From Solimonas variicoloris DSM 15731 (GTDB taxonomy: Bacteria > Pseudomonadota > Gammaproteobacteria > Nevskiales > Nevskiaceae), in the NCBI RefSeq assembly GCF_000382285.1, contig NZ_KB907925.1, positions 310,001 through 374,000 of the forward strand: 64,000 nt of DNA. Direction: 5' to 3'. Positions 19,582 through 28,018 of this stretch are shown in pieces. Within the stretch, counting starts at the first letter, position 1. Every line of letters starts with the position of its first letter. Below the pieces are notes generated by a model. That model was not told the DNA's origin. It saw nothing but the letters and a program-made list of their open reading frames with translations, and did not search any database. Both the position numbers and the translations under genes were made by a program.

Positions 19582-20736
19582 CTAGCGGTTCTCCTCGCGG
19601 AAGATCTTCCACTGGCCGTCGGCCTCGCGCTTCCAGAACTGCTGCTTGCGCGACTCCATGCGGAAATTGTCGGAGCGGTAGTGCTGCGTGAACTCGGCGA
19701 GCATCAGCTCGCCGTCGCTGCCCGGATAGCGGTACAGGCTGATGTCGGACAGCTGCACCTCGATGAACTTTTTCTGTGCGTTGACGCGGCGCTTGTGGGC
19801 GACGAAGTCGCGCCGCTTCATGCCTTCGGTGGTGAACTCGCTGCCGTAGAAATCCAGATAGGCGTCGGTGTTCAGGCTCGACCACGCGTGACGCCATTTC
19901 TCGATCCGAGCCAGGAAGGCGTCGCGTTCCTTCTGCGTCTGCGCCGGCGTCTGCCAGCTCAGCGCGTCGCTGAGCAGCACCGGCGTCTGGCCGAGCTCGA
20001 TGTACGGCTTGAGCGCGACTAGATCGGCGTTGGCCATCGTCACGCAGCCCTCGCTCGACAGCGGCGGGCGCGTGTCGGTGCTGCTCGGCACGCCGTGCAG
20101 CCAGATACCGTAGCCGGTGCGCCGCTTGAACTGATCCCAGAGATTCGGATAGTTCAGCGGAAAGGCGCCGGCGCCGTAGAAATCCGGCAGCTTCTTGCCG
20201 TCGATCCAGCCGGTGATGTGGTACAGCCCGATCGGCGTGCGGTTGTCGCCGGCGGCCTGCTTGCCCCAGCCGTTCTTGCCCATCGCCGCGTAATGGTTGC
20301 GCAGCAGCTTGAGCTGGCCGTGATCGTTCTGCAGCAGGTACAACCGCGCGCGCGGCAGGTCGACGACGATCAGGTGCTTGAAGCTGGCGGCGAGCCGCAG
20401 CACGGCGTCGGGCATCGTGCCGGACTGCGGCACGGCGCGCTCGCTGGCCAGGCGCAGGCGCGCTTCCTCGGCGAGCGACTGGAGCTGCGGCGCGCGCGCG
20501 TCGCTGGCGAGCCGGCTCTTGAGCTCACCGTAGAACTGCTGCGCGAGGCGATAGTCGGGTGCGCGCTGTGTCAGCTGCTCGAGGCTGTGCAGCGCGTCTT
20601 CGGCCTTGCCGGCGTCGAGCAGGCCGATGACGGCGCCGAACTGCTGATCGGGCGCCAGCGGCGCCGCCGCCGCAGCGCCGGCGAACAGGCCAGCGGCCAG
20701 CAGCGCCGGCCGCACGCGTACACTCAGACGTTTCAA
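19582..20736 (-). CDS. L,D-transpeptidase (YkuD) with C-terminal NTF2-like domain
   Basis: 384 residues. A Sec signal (KRLSVRVRPALLAAGLFAG) is followed by a ~90-residue helical region, a YkuD catalytic domain (about 110-260) and a C-terminal NTF2/Cds6-like domain (about 270-384). The catalytic motif HGVPSSTDTRPPLSSEGCV has the required His, Ser, Gly and Cys. YkuD enzymes make 3-3 peptidoglycan cross-links or attach proteins to the wall. The chosen start is a TTG at 20736 giving a compact signal peptide; another TTG lies at 20754. The C-terminal domain resembles that of the next upstream gene, and the two are probably one transcript (40-bp gap). Confidence 0.86.
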   Translation of the reverse strand: MKRLSVRVRPALLAAGLFAGAAAAAPLAPDQQFGAVIGLLDAGKAEDALHSLEQLTQRAPDYRLAQQFYGELKSRLASDARAPQLQSLAEEARLRLASERAVPQSGTMPDAVLRLAASFKHLIVVDLPRARLYLLQNDHGQLKLLRNHYAAMGKNGWGKQAAGDNRTPIGLYHITGWIDGKKLPDFYGAGAFPLNYPNLWDQFKRRTGYGIWLHGVPSSTDTRPPLSSEGCVTMANADLVALKPYIELGQTPVLLSDALSWQTPAQTQKERDAFLARIEKWRHAWSSLNTDAYLDFYGSEFTTEGMKRRDFVAHKRRVNAQKKFIEVQLSDISLYRYPGSDGELMLAEFTQHYRSDNFRMESRKQQFWKREADGQWKIFREENR

Positions 20737-20776
20737 GTCCCGCCGCCCCCGCAAAGCGTGTCCCGCCGACGTCCGG

Positions 20777-21769
20777 TCAGCGCGTGTATTCGCGCACGAT
20801 CTTCCAGGTGCCGTCGGCCGGAATCAGCTCGATGACCTTGTTGACCGTGTCGGAGAACGAATCGGACTCGTAGGCCTGGCGAAAGCCGACGCGCACGGCG
20901 CCGTCCTCGATGTCGCTGGCCTGCGGATTGATGACGCGCACGGCGATGTGCTGCGGCTTGCCGATGCGATCGCGGCGCTGCGCTTCCCAGCTGGCGCGCG
21001 AGATGCCGCCTTCGGGCGTGAACTCCGGCGCGTACAGCGAGAAGTAGGTATCGAGATCCTTGCTCGCCCAGGCCTTGGCCCAGGCCGCAACCTGCGCCAG
21101 CGCCGCTTCGTGGCGCGCACTGCTTTCGGCGCTCTGCGGCGGCTCGGGCGCGGCGACCGGCTTGGCCGCCGCCGGCATCGGGGCGACTGCGGCCGGCGCC
21201 GGCGCGGCGCTGACCGGTGCAGCGGCCACCGGCTGCGGCGCCGCGGCGAGGTCATAGCCGGTATCGAGCTGGTTGATGACGGCGAGCTTGCGCCGCGCGC
21301 CCGGGTTGCCGCTGTCGAGCGCGGCCGCCTTGCCGTAGGCGGCGCCGGCCAGCGCGGCGTAGATGTCGCCGAGGTTCTCGTGCGCGGTGGCGTAGCTCGG
21401 ATGCTTGGCGACCGCGGCCTGCAGCGCGTCGCGCGCCTTTTCGTAGTCGCCCTGCGCGGCGTAGAGCACCGCGAGGTTGTTGTACGGCTCGGGCAGCTGC
21501 GGATAGTCGCGCGTCAGGTCGGCGAAGACGCGGATCGCGTCCTTGCTGCGGCCGAGCTTGACCAGCGCCAGGCCCTTGGTGAAGCGGGCCTCGGCGTCCT
21601 GCGGATTCTTGGCGAGGTGATCGTTGAGCTTGCCGAGCGCCGCATCGGCCTTGCCGGCGTCGATCAGCGCCTGCGCGTCCTGCGCGACGTTGGCGGCGAA
21701 CGCCACCGGGGCCAGCGTCAGGCCGCCCGCGAGTACGGCCGCCCAGGCGGCCCGCCGAAACCTGTCCAT
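20777..21769 (-). CDS. Exported TPR protein with C-terminal NTF2-like domain
   Basis: 330 residues. Signal peptide ends APVAFAAN. About four tetratricopeptide-like repeats (residues 25-150, with NPQDAEARFTKGLALVKLG and AEPYNNLAVLYAAQGDYEKA-like segments) are followed by a Pro/Ala linker (165-215). The C-terminal domain runs from LAQVAAWAKAWASKDLDTYF to TWKIVREYTR. The last domain matches the tail of the adjacent L,D-transpeptidase (WSSLNTDAYLDFYGSEF; WKIFREENR). Likely a periplasmic scaffold acting with that enzyme; this is inference from the shared domain and adjacency. ATG 21769 precedes a clean signal peptide. Confidence 0.78.
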   Translation of the reverse strand: MDRFRRAAWAAVLAGGLTLAPVAFAANVAQDAQALIDAGKADAALGKLNDHLAKNPQDAEARFTKGLALVKLGRSKDAIRVFADLTRDYPQLPEPYNNLAVLYAAQGDYEKARDALQAAVAKHPSYATAHENLGDIYAALAGAAYGKAAALDSGNPGARRKLAVINQLDTGYDLAAAPQPVAAAPVSAAPAPAAVAPMPAAAKPVAAPEPPQSAESSARHEAALAQVAAWAKAWASKDLDTYFSLYAPEFTPEGGISRASWEAQRRDRIGKPQHIAVRVINPQASDIEDGAVRVGFRQAYESDSFSDTVNKVIELIPADGTWKIVREYTR

Positions 21770-21841
21770 GCGTATCCCGATCCCCTTGATTCTTGATCCG
21801 CGCAACTATAACAGCCGATTCCGCCCGTTTTCGTGTGATCG

Positions 21842-22765
21842 TCAGCGACGCTTGTAGGGATTCGGCGTGCCCGGCGGCACGCGCTTGAAGCGGCGATGGA
21901 TCCAGAAATACTGCGCCGGTGCCAGGCGCACGCCTTCCTCCAGCGCGCGGTTGACGCGCGTAGCGTCGGCCAGTTCGTCGCCGCTCGGAAAGTCTTCGAG
22001 CGCCGGCAGGAACACGATGCGATAGCGGCCGCCGACGCGCTGCGGGAAGTAGGGCACGACCTTGGCGCGGCCCATCTGCGCGAGGCGCGCGGTCGCCGTG
22101 ATGGTACCGACCGGCACGCCGAAGAACGGCGCGAACACGCTGATGCGGCGGTCCAGCGTCTGATCCGGCGCGTACCAGATCGCATGGCCCTGGCGCAGCG
22201 CCTTGACCAGGCCGCGCAGATCGTCGCGCGGCAGCGCCGGCAGGCCGGAGCGGCCCTCGCGCCAGTGATGCATGAAGTAATCGAGCACGGCGTTGTTGTA
22301 GGGCCGGTACATGGCGTGGAACGGCCGGCCGGCGAGGCACAGGTAGCGCGCGCCGATCTCCAGCGTCGTGAAGTGACCGGTCAGCAGCAGCACGCCGGAG
22401 CCGTCGGCCTGCGCGGCGTCGAGGTGTTCGAGGCCGACGACCTCGCCGCGCTGGCGCAGCCGCCAGTCCGGCGCGAACCAGGCGATCGCCGCTTCGAACA
22501 GCCCGGCGCCGACCGCGCGGAAATGCGCGTCGACCATCTTTGCGCGCGCCGCCGGACTCAGCTCGGGAAAACACAGTTCGAGATTGACGCGCACGACGCG
22601 GCGGCGACCGCGCAGCACGTGTCCGGCGAGCCAGCCGAGCCCGGAACCGAGCGCCAGCAGCAGCGGGATCGGCAGCCAGCTCAGCAGCCAGATCAGGCCG
22701 ATGCCGATCCAGGTCGGCCAGTAGCGCGGATGGAAATGGCGGGGTTCGAGCGTGGGGGCAGCCAT
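21842..22765 (-). CDS. lpxL: Lipid A lauroyl/myristoyl acyltransferase (LpxL/HtrB family)
   Basis: 307 residues. Inner-membrane acyltransferase adding a secondary acyl chain to Kdo-lipid A. An N-terminal TM helix (IGIGLIWLLSWLPIPLLLAL) precedes the catalytic HX4E motif in TGHFTTLEIG. Further family blocks are MYRPYNNAVLDYFM, the DQTL segment and APQYFWIHRRFK-like PAQYFWIHRRFK near the end. Divergent from waaA, the Kdo transferase, which acts just before it in the pathway. Which acyl chain is used, and whether it is LpxL or LpxM in role, cannot be decided here. Confidence 0.88.
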   Translation of the reverse strand: MAAPTLEPRHFHPRYWPTWIGIGLIWLLSWLPIPLLLALGSGLGWLAGHVLRGRRRVVRVNLELCFPELSPAARAKMVDAHFRAVGAGLFEAAIAWFAPDWRLRQRGEVVGLEHLDAAQADGSGVLLLTGHFTTLEIGARYLCLAGRPFHAMYRPYNNAVLDYFMHHWREGRSGLPALPRDDLRGLVKALRQGHAIWYAPDQTLDRRISVFAPFFGVPVGTITATARLAQMGRAKVVPYFPQRVGGRYRIVFLPALEDFPSGDELADATRVNRALEEGVRLAPAQYFWIHRRFKRVPPGTPNPYKRR

Positions 22766-22829
22766 GCGGAGCGATGCCGGAAGGAACGTGCATTGTAGCG
22801 GTCATGGTCGGCCGTTAGGCTTGCGACCC

Positions 22830-24110
22830 ATGCGTGCCCTCTACACCGTGCTTCTCTATCTGCTCACGCCTTTCGTCCTGCTGCGCCTGCTCTGGCGCAG
22901 CCGCGAGCTGCAGGCCTACCGGCAGCGCTGGGGCGAGCGCTTCGGCTTCGTGGCGCCGCCGCCCGAGCCGATCGCGGTCTGGGTGCATGCCGTCTCGGTC
23001 GGCGAGACGCTGGCGGCGCTGCCGCTGATCCGCGCGCTGGTCGCGCGCCACGGCGAGGGTCGCGTCTGGGTGACGACGACCACGCCGACCGGTTCCGAGC
23101 GCGTGCGCTCCGCGCTCGGCGCGCAGGTGCGCCACTCCTATGCGCCGTACGATCTGCCGGACGTGGTCGCGCGCTTCCTCGCGCGCGTGCGGCCGGCCAA
23201 GGTCGTCGTCATGGAAACCGAGCTGTGGCCGAACCTGCTGCGCGCGACTGCCGCGCGCGGCATCGCCCTGACGATCGCCAACGCGCGCCTGTCGCCGCGT
23301 TCGTTGCGCGGCTATTCGCGCGTTGCCGGGTTTGCCCGCGCGACGCTGGCCGACGTCGCCCACATCGCCGCGCAGAGCGAGGCTGACGCGCAGCGCTTTC
23401 GCGCGCTCGGCGCGCCGGAGGCACGCGTCAGCGTGATGGGCAACATCAAGTTCGACCAGACGATTCCCGAAGCGCAGCTGGCGCTCGGCGCCTGGCTGCG
23501 CGAGCGCTGCAGCGGCCGGCCCGCGGGCACGCGCTCGATCTGGATCGCGGCGAGCACGCACGAGGGCGAGGACGAGATCCTGCTCGCTGCGCATCGCGAA
23601 CTGCTGCGCACCGATGCGCAGGCGCTGCTCATGCTGGTGCCGCGCCATCCGCAGCGCTTCGACGCGGTCGGCCGGCTCGCCGAGAAGTCCGGCTTCAGCG
23701 TGCAGCGGCGCAGCGCGCTCGGCGCACCGGGTGCCGAAGGTGATGTGCTGACGGCACAGGTCCTGCTCGGCGACAGCATGGGCGAGATGTACGCGTACTT
23801 CGCCGCCGCCGACGTCGCCTTCGTCGGCGGCTCGCTGGTGCCGGTCGGCGGTCACAACGTGCTCGAGCCGGCGGCGCTCGGCCTGCCGGTGCTGTTCGGC
23901 CCGCACATGCACAACTTCGTGCAGGCGCGCGACCTGCTGCTTGACGCCCAAGGCGGCATCCAGATCAGCGCCAACTCGCTGCCCGAATCGCTGCGCGTGC
24001 TGCTGCGCGACGAGCGCCGCCGTCACGAGATCGGCGATGCCGGCCGCCGCGTGGTCGACGCCAACCGCGGCGCGCTGCAGCGCCTGCTGCAGCAGATCGG
24101 CGAGGCCTGA
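22830..24110 (+). CDS. waaA: 3-deoxy-D-manno-octulosonic acid (Kdo) transferase
   Basis: 426 residues, GT30 family. Adds Kdo from CMP-Kdo to lipid IVA at the inner membrane. The N-terminal TM anchor (LYTVLLYLLTPFVLLRLLW) is followed by VWVHAVSVGET with the conserved catalytic Glu. TTTTPTGSER, METELWPNLL, SxSLVPVGGHN-type GGSLVPVGGHNVLEPAALG and GPHMHNF are also typical. Start ATG 22830 lies directly before the TM helix; no strong Shine-Dalgarno is seen. The intergenic space with lpxL (64 bp) should hold both promoters. Confidence 0.95.
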   Translation: MRALYTVLLYLLTPFVLLRLLWRSRELQAYRQRWGERFGFVAPPPEPIAVWVHAVSVGETLAALPLIRALVARHGEGRVWVTTTTPTGSERVRSALGAQVRHSYAPYDLPDVVARFLARVRPAKVVVMETELWPNLLRATAARGIALTIANARLSPRSLRGYSRVAGFARATLADVAHIAAQSEADAQRFRALGAPEARVSVMGNIKFDQTIPEAQLALGAWLRERCSGRPAGTRSIWIAASTHEGEDEILLAAHRELLRTDAQALLMLVPRHPQRFDAVGRLAEKSGFSVQRRSALGAPGAEGDVLTAQVLLGDSMGEMYAYFAAADVAFVGGSLVPVGGHNVLEPAALGLPVLFGPHMHNFVQARDLLLDAQGGIQISANSLPESLRVLLRDERRRHEIGDAGRRVVDANRGALQRLLQQIGEA

Positions 24111-24240
24111 ACGCGAAGGTCGCGTCGAGCCTTTGCAGGTCGGCGGCGAGTCCGCGCGCCCGCGGCCGGCCAGCGGCGCCGGCGGGAGACGTTCGCACGG
24201 ACGCAGGAGGCGCGAGCGCATCCGCGCTACCATCGCCGCG

Positions 24241-25224
24241 ATGAGCGATCTCGTCGTCCTTCGTCCCGAAGGCCTCTACTGTCCGGCCGGCGACTTCTAC
24301 ATCGACCCGCACAAGCGCGTGACGCGCGCGGTGGTCACGCATGCGCACGGCGACCACGCCAAGAGCGGCTGTGCGCGCTACTGGACGGCGACGCCGGGCT
24401 ATCGGCTGCTGAAGACGCGGCTCGGCGCCGCGGCGCAGGTCAAGCCGCAGGACTACGGACAGGTCTTCGAACTCGGCGGCGCGCGCGTCTCGCTGCATCC
24501 GGCCGGCCACATCCTCGGCTCGGCGCAGGTGCGCATCGAGGTCGACGGCGAGGTCTGGGTGGTGTCCGGCGACTACAAGCGCGACGACGATCCGAGCTGC
24601 GCGCCGTTCGAGGTCGTGCGCTGCGATACCTTCGTCACCGAGACGACGTTCGCGTCACCCGACTACGTCTGGCCGCCGTCCGGCAGCGCCAGCGCCGCGA
24701 TTCACGCGTGGTGGCAGCAGAATCGCGCCGACGGTTTTGCCTCCGTGCTGTTCTGCTACGCGCTCGGCAAGGCGCAGCGCGTGCTCGCCGAGCTGCGGCG
24801 CCATGTCGATGCCGAGACGACGGTGTACCTGCACGAGGCGATGACCAAGCTGGTCGGCCATTACCGGCGTGAAGGCATCGCCATGCTGGCGACGAAACCG
24901 GTCAACGAATGCGTGGCGAGCCACGACTTCCGCGGCGCGCTGATTCTGGTGCCGCCGCACGCGTTCGGCACGCCGTGGCTGAAGCGTCTGGCGCCGTACC
25001 GCACCGGCTTCGCTTCGGGCTGGATGGGCGCAGATAATGGACGCTCTGCGAAGTACGACCGCGGCTTCACGCTGTCCGACCACGCCGACTGGCCGTCGCT
25101 GCTGCGCACGATCGACGAAACCGGCGCGCGCCGCGTGCTGGCGATGCACGGCGACAGCGCGCTGCTCGTCGCCCTGCTGCGCGCGCGCGGCCTGCAGGCC
25201 GACGCGCTCGATCTGCAGCACTGA
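24241..25224 (+). CDS. Ligase-associated DNA exonuclease (metallo-beta-lactamase fold)
   Basis: 327 residues. Metallo-beta-lactamase motif THAHGDHAKSGC binds two metals; further ligands are in HPAGHILGSAQV, SGDYKRDDDP and TLSDHADW (beta-CASP-type). The N-terminus (VLRPEGLYCPAGDFYIDP) matches the family called ligase-associated DNA exonuclease. That protein normally sits in a four-gene set with an ATP-dependent DNA ligase and an Lhr-type helicase. Neither is in this window, so it is an orphan here. Likely role is DNA end processing; the substrate is inferred from family knowledge only. Confidence 0.85.
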   Translation: MSDLVVLRPEGLYCPAGDFYIDPHKRVTRAVVTHAHGDHAKSGCARYWTATPGYRLLKTRLGAAAQVKPQDYGQVFELGGARVSLHPAGHILGSAQVRIEVDGEVWVVSGDYKRDDDPSCAPFEVVRCDTFVTETTFASPDYVWPPSGSASAAIHAWWQQNRADGFASVLFCYALGKAQRVLAELRRHVDAETTVYLHEAMTKLVGHYRREGIAMLATKPVNECVASHDFRGALILVPPHAFGTPWLKRLAPYRTGFASGWMGADNGRSAKYDRGFTLSDHADWPSLLRTIDETGARRVLAMHGDSALLVALLRARGLQADALDLQH

Positions 25225-25240
25225 GCGCAGCTGGATCCGC

Positions 25241-25271
25241 AACGAAAGACGCCGCCGATGACGGCGGCGTC
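25241..25271 (-). terminator. Probable terminator of the clpP-like gene
   Basis: Perfect 9-bp stem GACGCCGCC/GGCGGCGTC (25248-25256 with 25263-25271). On the minus strand it is followed by TTTCGTT. On the plus strand no T-run follows, so it serves mainly the clpP-like gene. Confidence 0.6.
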
Positions 25272-25303
25272 CTGTACGGCCCTGCCGGGCGCTGCCGCCC
25301 GGC

Positions 25304-25918
25304 TCAGCCGTCGATCTGGCCGGCGTTGTCGATGATGCGGCCGACCAGGCCGTACTCCTGGGCCTGCTGCGCGCTCATCCAGTAGTCGCGCTCGGTGTCG
25401 CGCTGGATGCGCTCGAGCGGCTGGCCGGTCTCGCGCGCGAAGATCTCGTTGAGACGCTGGCGCATCAGCACGATTTCCTTGGCCATGATGGCGATGTCGG
25501 ACGCCGTGCCGCCGGCGCCGCCGGACGGCTGGTGCAGCATGAAGCGCGTGTTCGGCAGCGACAGGCGGTTCTCGCGCTTGGCGGCGCTGTAGATCAGCGC
25601 GCCGGCGCTGGCGACCCAGCCGGTGCCGATGATGCGCACGGTCGGCTTCACGAACTTGATCATGTCGTGGATCGTGTCGCCCGATTCGACGTGGCCGCCC
25701 TGGCTGTTGATATAGATCGTGATCGGATCGTCCGATTCGGCGGCCAGCGCCAGCAGGCGCGCGCTGAACGACTCGGCGAGCTTCTGGTTGATCGCGCCGT
25801 AGATCAGGACCGTGCGCGCCTTGAACAGCCGCTCCTCGAGGCCCGGCACCTTGCGCGCCGCCGCGGCCTTGGCGTCGTCGTCGTCCTTCTGGGCGTGGAT
25901 GAAATCGGAGTCGAGCAT
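25304..25918 (-). CDS. ClpP-family serine protease subunit (paralog)
   Basis: 204 residues. Clp protease proteolytic fold with a complete triad: Ser about 104 in GWVASAGALIYS, His about 129 in MLHQPSGG, Asp about 178 in DTERDYW. The sequence departs from housekeeping ClpP around the nucleophile (canonical proteins read GQAASMGA), lacks the usual propeptide, and begins with an acidic KDDDD stretch. No clpX, tig or lon neighbour is present. It may be a second ClpP that pairs with the main one or with another AAA+ partner. Start ATG 25918 has AAGGA upstream; a longer frame to 26011 looks unlike the family. Confidence 0.85.
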   Translation of the reverse strand: MLDSDFIHAQKDDDDAKAAAARKVPGLEERLFKARTVLIYGAINQKLAESFSARLLALAAESDDPITIYINSQGGHVESGDTIHDMIKFVKPTVRIIGTGWVASAGALIYSAAKRENRLSLPNTRFMLHQPSGGAGGTASDIAIMAKEIVLMRQRLNEIFARETGQPLERIQRDTERDYWMSAQQAQEYGLVGRIIDNAGQIDG

Positions 25919-26119
25919 GGGAAATCCTTGGATGGTCGGCGCCAGGGAGCGCCGGATGCGAGAAATTGGGAGCGGGCTGCCGATTCTAGGTAAGGCGCCG
26001 CGGACCTGCACCTCGCCTGATGGGGACGCCTCGGCGCCGGCGCAAGAGGCGCCGGCGATGGCGGCGCACGGCAGGCACCGCCGCGCCGGGCGCGCGCCCG
26101 GCGAAGGGGTGCGATGCGC

Positions 26120-26599
26120 CTACGGCGCCGGCTCGGCCTCGCGCAGCCAGGTCTGCGAGCGGCCGAGCATCGCGAAGCCGATGAAGCCGCGCAGATGCAG
26201 CGTGCGGCCCTGGTCGGCGAGGGCGAGCTTGGCGTCGTAGACCTTGCCGTTCTGCGGATCCAGGACCTTGCCGCCGCGCCATTCGTCGCCGTCTTTCTTC
26301 AGGCCCCAGAGGATCTCCAGGCCGGTGATCGGCGCGCCGCGCCGGTCGCCGCCGCACTGCTCGCAGGTCGGATTCGGCTTGGACGGATTGAACAGCTTGA
26401 CGACGCGGCCGTGCAGCTGGCCGTCCTGCTCGCGGATCTCGACCAGCGACTTGGCCTGCCCGGTCTTGTCGTCGATCGTCTTCCACACCCCGACCGGTGA
26501 TGCCGGATCGGCGGCCCGGACAAGACCGGCGGCCAGCGTCAGGCCGAGCGCCAAGGCGGCGACGGTGGCGGCGCGCGCCGGTTTCGGGATCGCTTTCAT
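26120..26599 (-). CDS. DUF2147 secreted protein
   Basis: 159 residues. A Sec signal (AATVAALALGLTLAAGLVRA) is followed by a lipocalin-like DUF2147 domain: VGVWKTIDDKTGQAKSLVEI, then CEQCGGDRRGAPITGLEILW, GGKVLDPQNGKVYDAKLAL and RGFIGFAMLGRSQTW. The CxxC is conserved in many members. The biological role is not established; proteobacterial members are periplasmic. Stands alone, about 200 bp from the ClpP-like gene on the same strand. Confidence 0.85.
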   Translation of the reverse strand: MKAIPKPARAATVAALALGLTLAAGLVRAADPASPVGVWKTIDDKTGQAKSLVEIREQDGQLHGRVVKLFNPSKPNPTCEQCGGDRRGAPITGLEILWGLKKDGDEWRGGKVLDPQNGKVYDAKLALADQGRTLHLRGFIGFAMLGRSQTWLREAEPAP

Positions 26600-26764
26600 G
26601 ACGGCTTCTTCGCGAAGGGGGCGCGCAGGGTGGCGCAACAGGTTCGGCGGCTCGCCCTGAACCGGTTCTGAATCGCGTCGGGGCGGTGCTGGCCGGCATC
26701 GGGCATTCGGCTGGCAGCAGGAAGGCGCTTTTCCTACTCGGCTCGGCGCGGCCGCATTCCTAGA

Positions 26765-27781
26765 ATGCACCGGATGTACAACGACACCGCTCTCCCGCTC
26801 GGGACCTACCCGCCGCTCGATTTCGCCGAGCCCCTGCCCGCCGACCCGGTCGCGCTGCGCAGCGGCGAGTACGAGCAGCTCCTGCAGCGCGAGCCCCGTC
26901 GCTATGCCGATCTGGTGCGCTCGGTCAGCGCCTTCGGCATTTACCTCATCGATCGCGACGGTCGGGTCGGCAGCTGGAACCGCGGTGCGCGCAACCTGTC
27001 CGGCTGGCGCGAGGACGAGGTGATCGGCCGCCCGTACGAGGAGCTGCTGGCCGAGCCCGGTCCGCAACGCGAAGCCAACGCGCGGCGCGCACTCGACTTC
27101 GCGCGCGCGCACGGCCACTGCCGCGACGAACAGCGCCGCCGCCGGCCCGACGGTTCGGTGCTCATCGTCGACTGCACGCTTGACGCCGTGCGCGGCGACA
27201 ACGGCGAGCTGGTCGGCTTCGTCGAGGTGTTCCACGACATCACCGAACAGAAGGAGCGGCAGAACGAGCTCTACGAGCGCGCGACCCGCGACACGCTGAC
27301 GCAGGTCTTCAACCGCAGCCACTTCGTCGAGGTCGCCGCGCAGGAAGTCGAGCGGGCACGGCGCTTCGCCGAGCCGCTGTCGGTGGTGCTGTTCGACATC
27401 GACCAGTTCCGCAAGCTCAACGAGACCTGGGGTTCCGAAGTCGGCGATCGCGCGCTGCAGACCCTGGCGCGCGCCGCGCAGCAGCCGCTGCGCAAGATCG
27501 ACTCGATCGGCCGCCTCGGCGGTGACGAATTCGCGATTCTTCTGCCGCGCTGCGACAAAGAGCCGGCGCTCGAAGTCGCGCAGCGGCTGCGCCTGCATCT
27601 TTCCGAGCAGAAGATCGCCACCGAGCCCGGCCAGCGCAACATCACGATCACCGTCAGCGGCGGCCTCGCCGCCCTGCGGCCGCTGACGCGCGATTTCGGC
27701 GAGCTGCTGCGCAACGCCGACGCGGCCTTGTACAAGGCCAAGCGCGAGGGGAAGAACCTGGTCCGCGCCTGGTTCGAGTGA
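26765..27781 (+). CDS. PAS-GGDEF diguanylate cyclase
   Basis: 338 residues, soluble. A PAS domain (about 50-165: FGIYLIDRDGRVGSWNRGARNLSGW, ending EVFHDITEQKERQ) is followed by a short coiled linker and a GGDEF domain (175-335). The active-site motif is GGDEF at 252-256, so c-di-GMP synthesis is likely. The inhibitory site RKID lies five residues upstream, so product inhibition is expected. No EAL domain. PAS ligand unknown. A second in-frame ATG at 26774 is an equally possible start. Another diguanylate cyclase lies at 33-34 kb. Confidence 0.9.
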   Translation: MHRMYNDTALPLGTYPPLDFAEPLPADPVALRSGEYEQLLQREPRRYADLVRSVSAFGIYLIDRDGRVGSWNRGARNLSGWREDEVIGRPYEELLAEPGPQREANARRALDFARAHGHCRDEQRRRRPDGSVLIVDCTLDAVRGDNGELVGFVEVFHDITEQKERQNELYERATRDTLTQVFNRSHFVEVAAQEVERARRFAEPLSVVLFDIDQFRKLNETWGSEVGDRALQTLARAAQQPLRKIDSIGRLGGDEFAILLPRCDKEPALEVAQRLRLHLSEQKIATEPGQRNITITVSGGLAALRPLTRDFGELLRNADAALYKAKREGKNLVRAWFE

Positions 27782-27922
27782 CGCGCGGAGCCGGCTGCTG
27801 CGCGTCCCGATCTCGCGCCTCCAGGCTCGCCGTGCGCTTGTACGGCTGGGCGTGGATGCCGCGACCTCGGGCCGGCTCACGACGCCGACGCCGCGCGGCA
27901 CAGGCCTGCTCAGAGGATGCTT

Positions 27923-27949
27923 GCCTCTCCCCTCGACGAGGGGAGAGGC
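27923..27949. repeat. REP-like palindromic element
   Basis: A 27-bp perfect inverted repeat, arms GCCTCTCCCCTCG and CGAGGGGAGAGGC around one base. It is followed by CTCAGGGTGAGGG, the tail often seen on dispersed GC-rich palindromes in proteobacterial genomes. It sits between convergent genes (diguanylate cyclase and SDR) and could also stop transcription in both directions. No second copy was noticed in this window. Confidence 0.6.
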
Positions 27950-28018
27950 TCAGGGTGAGGGCTTGCTCGATCAGGGCCTGCGCGACGGAGACGACGCGAA
28001 ATGCATTCGCCGTCGCCG

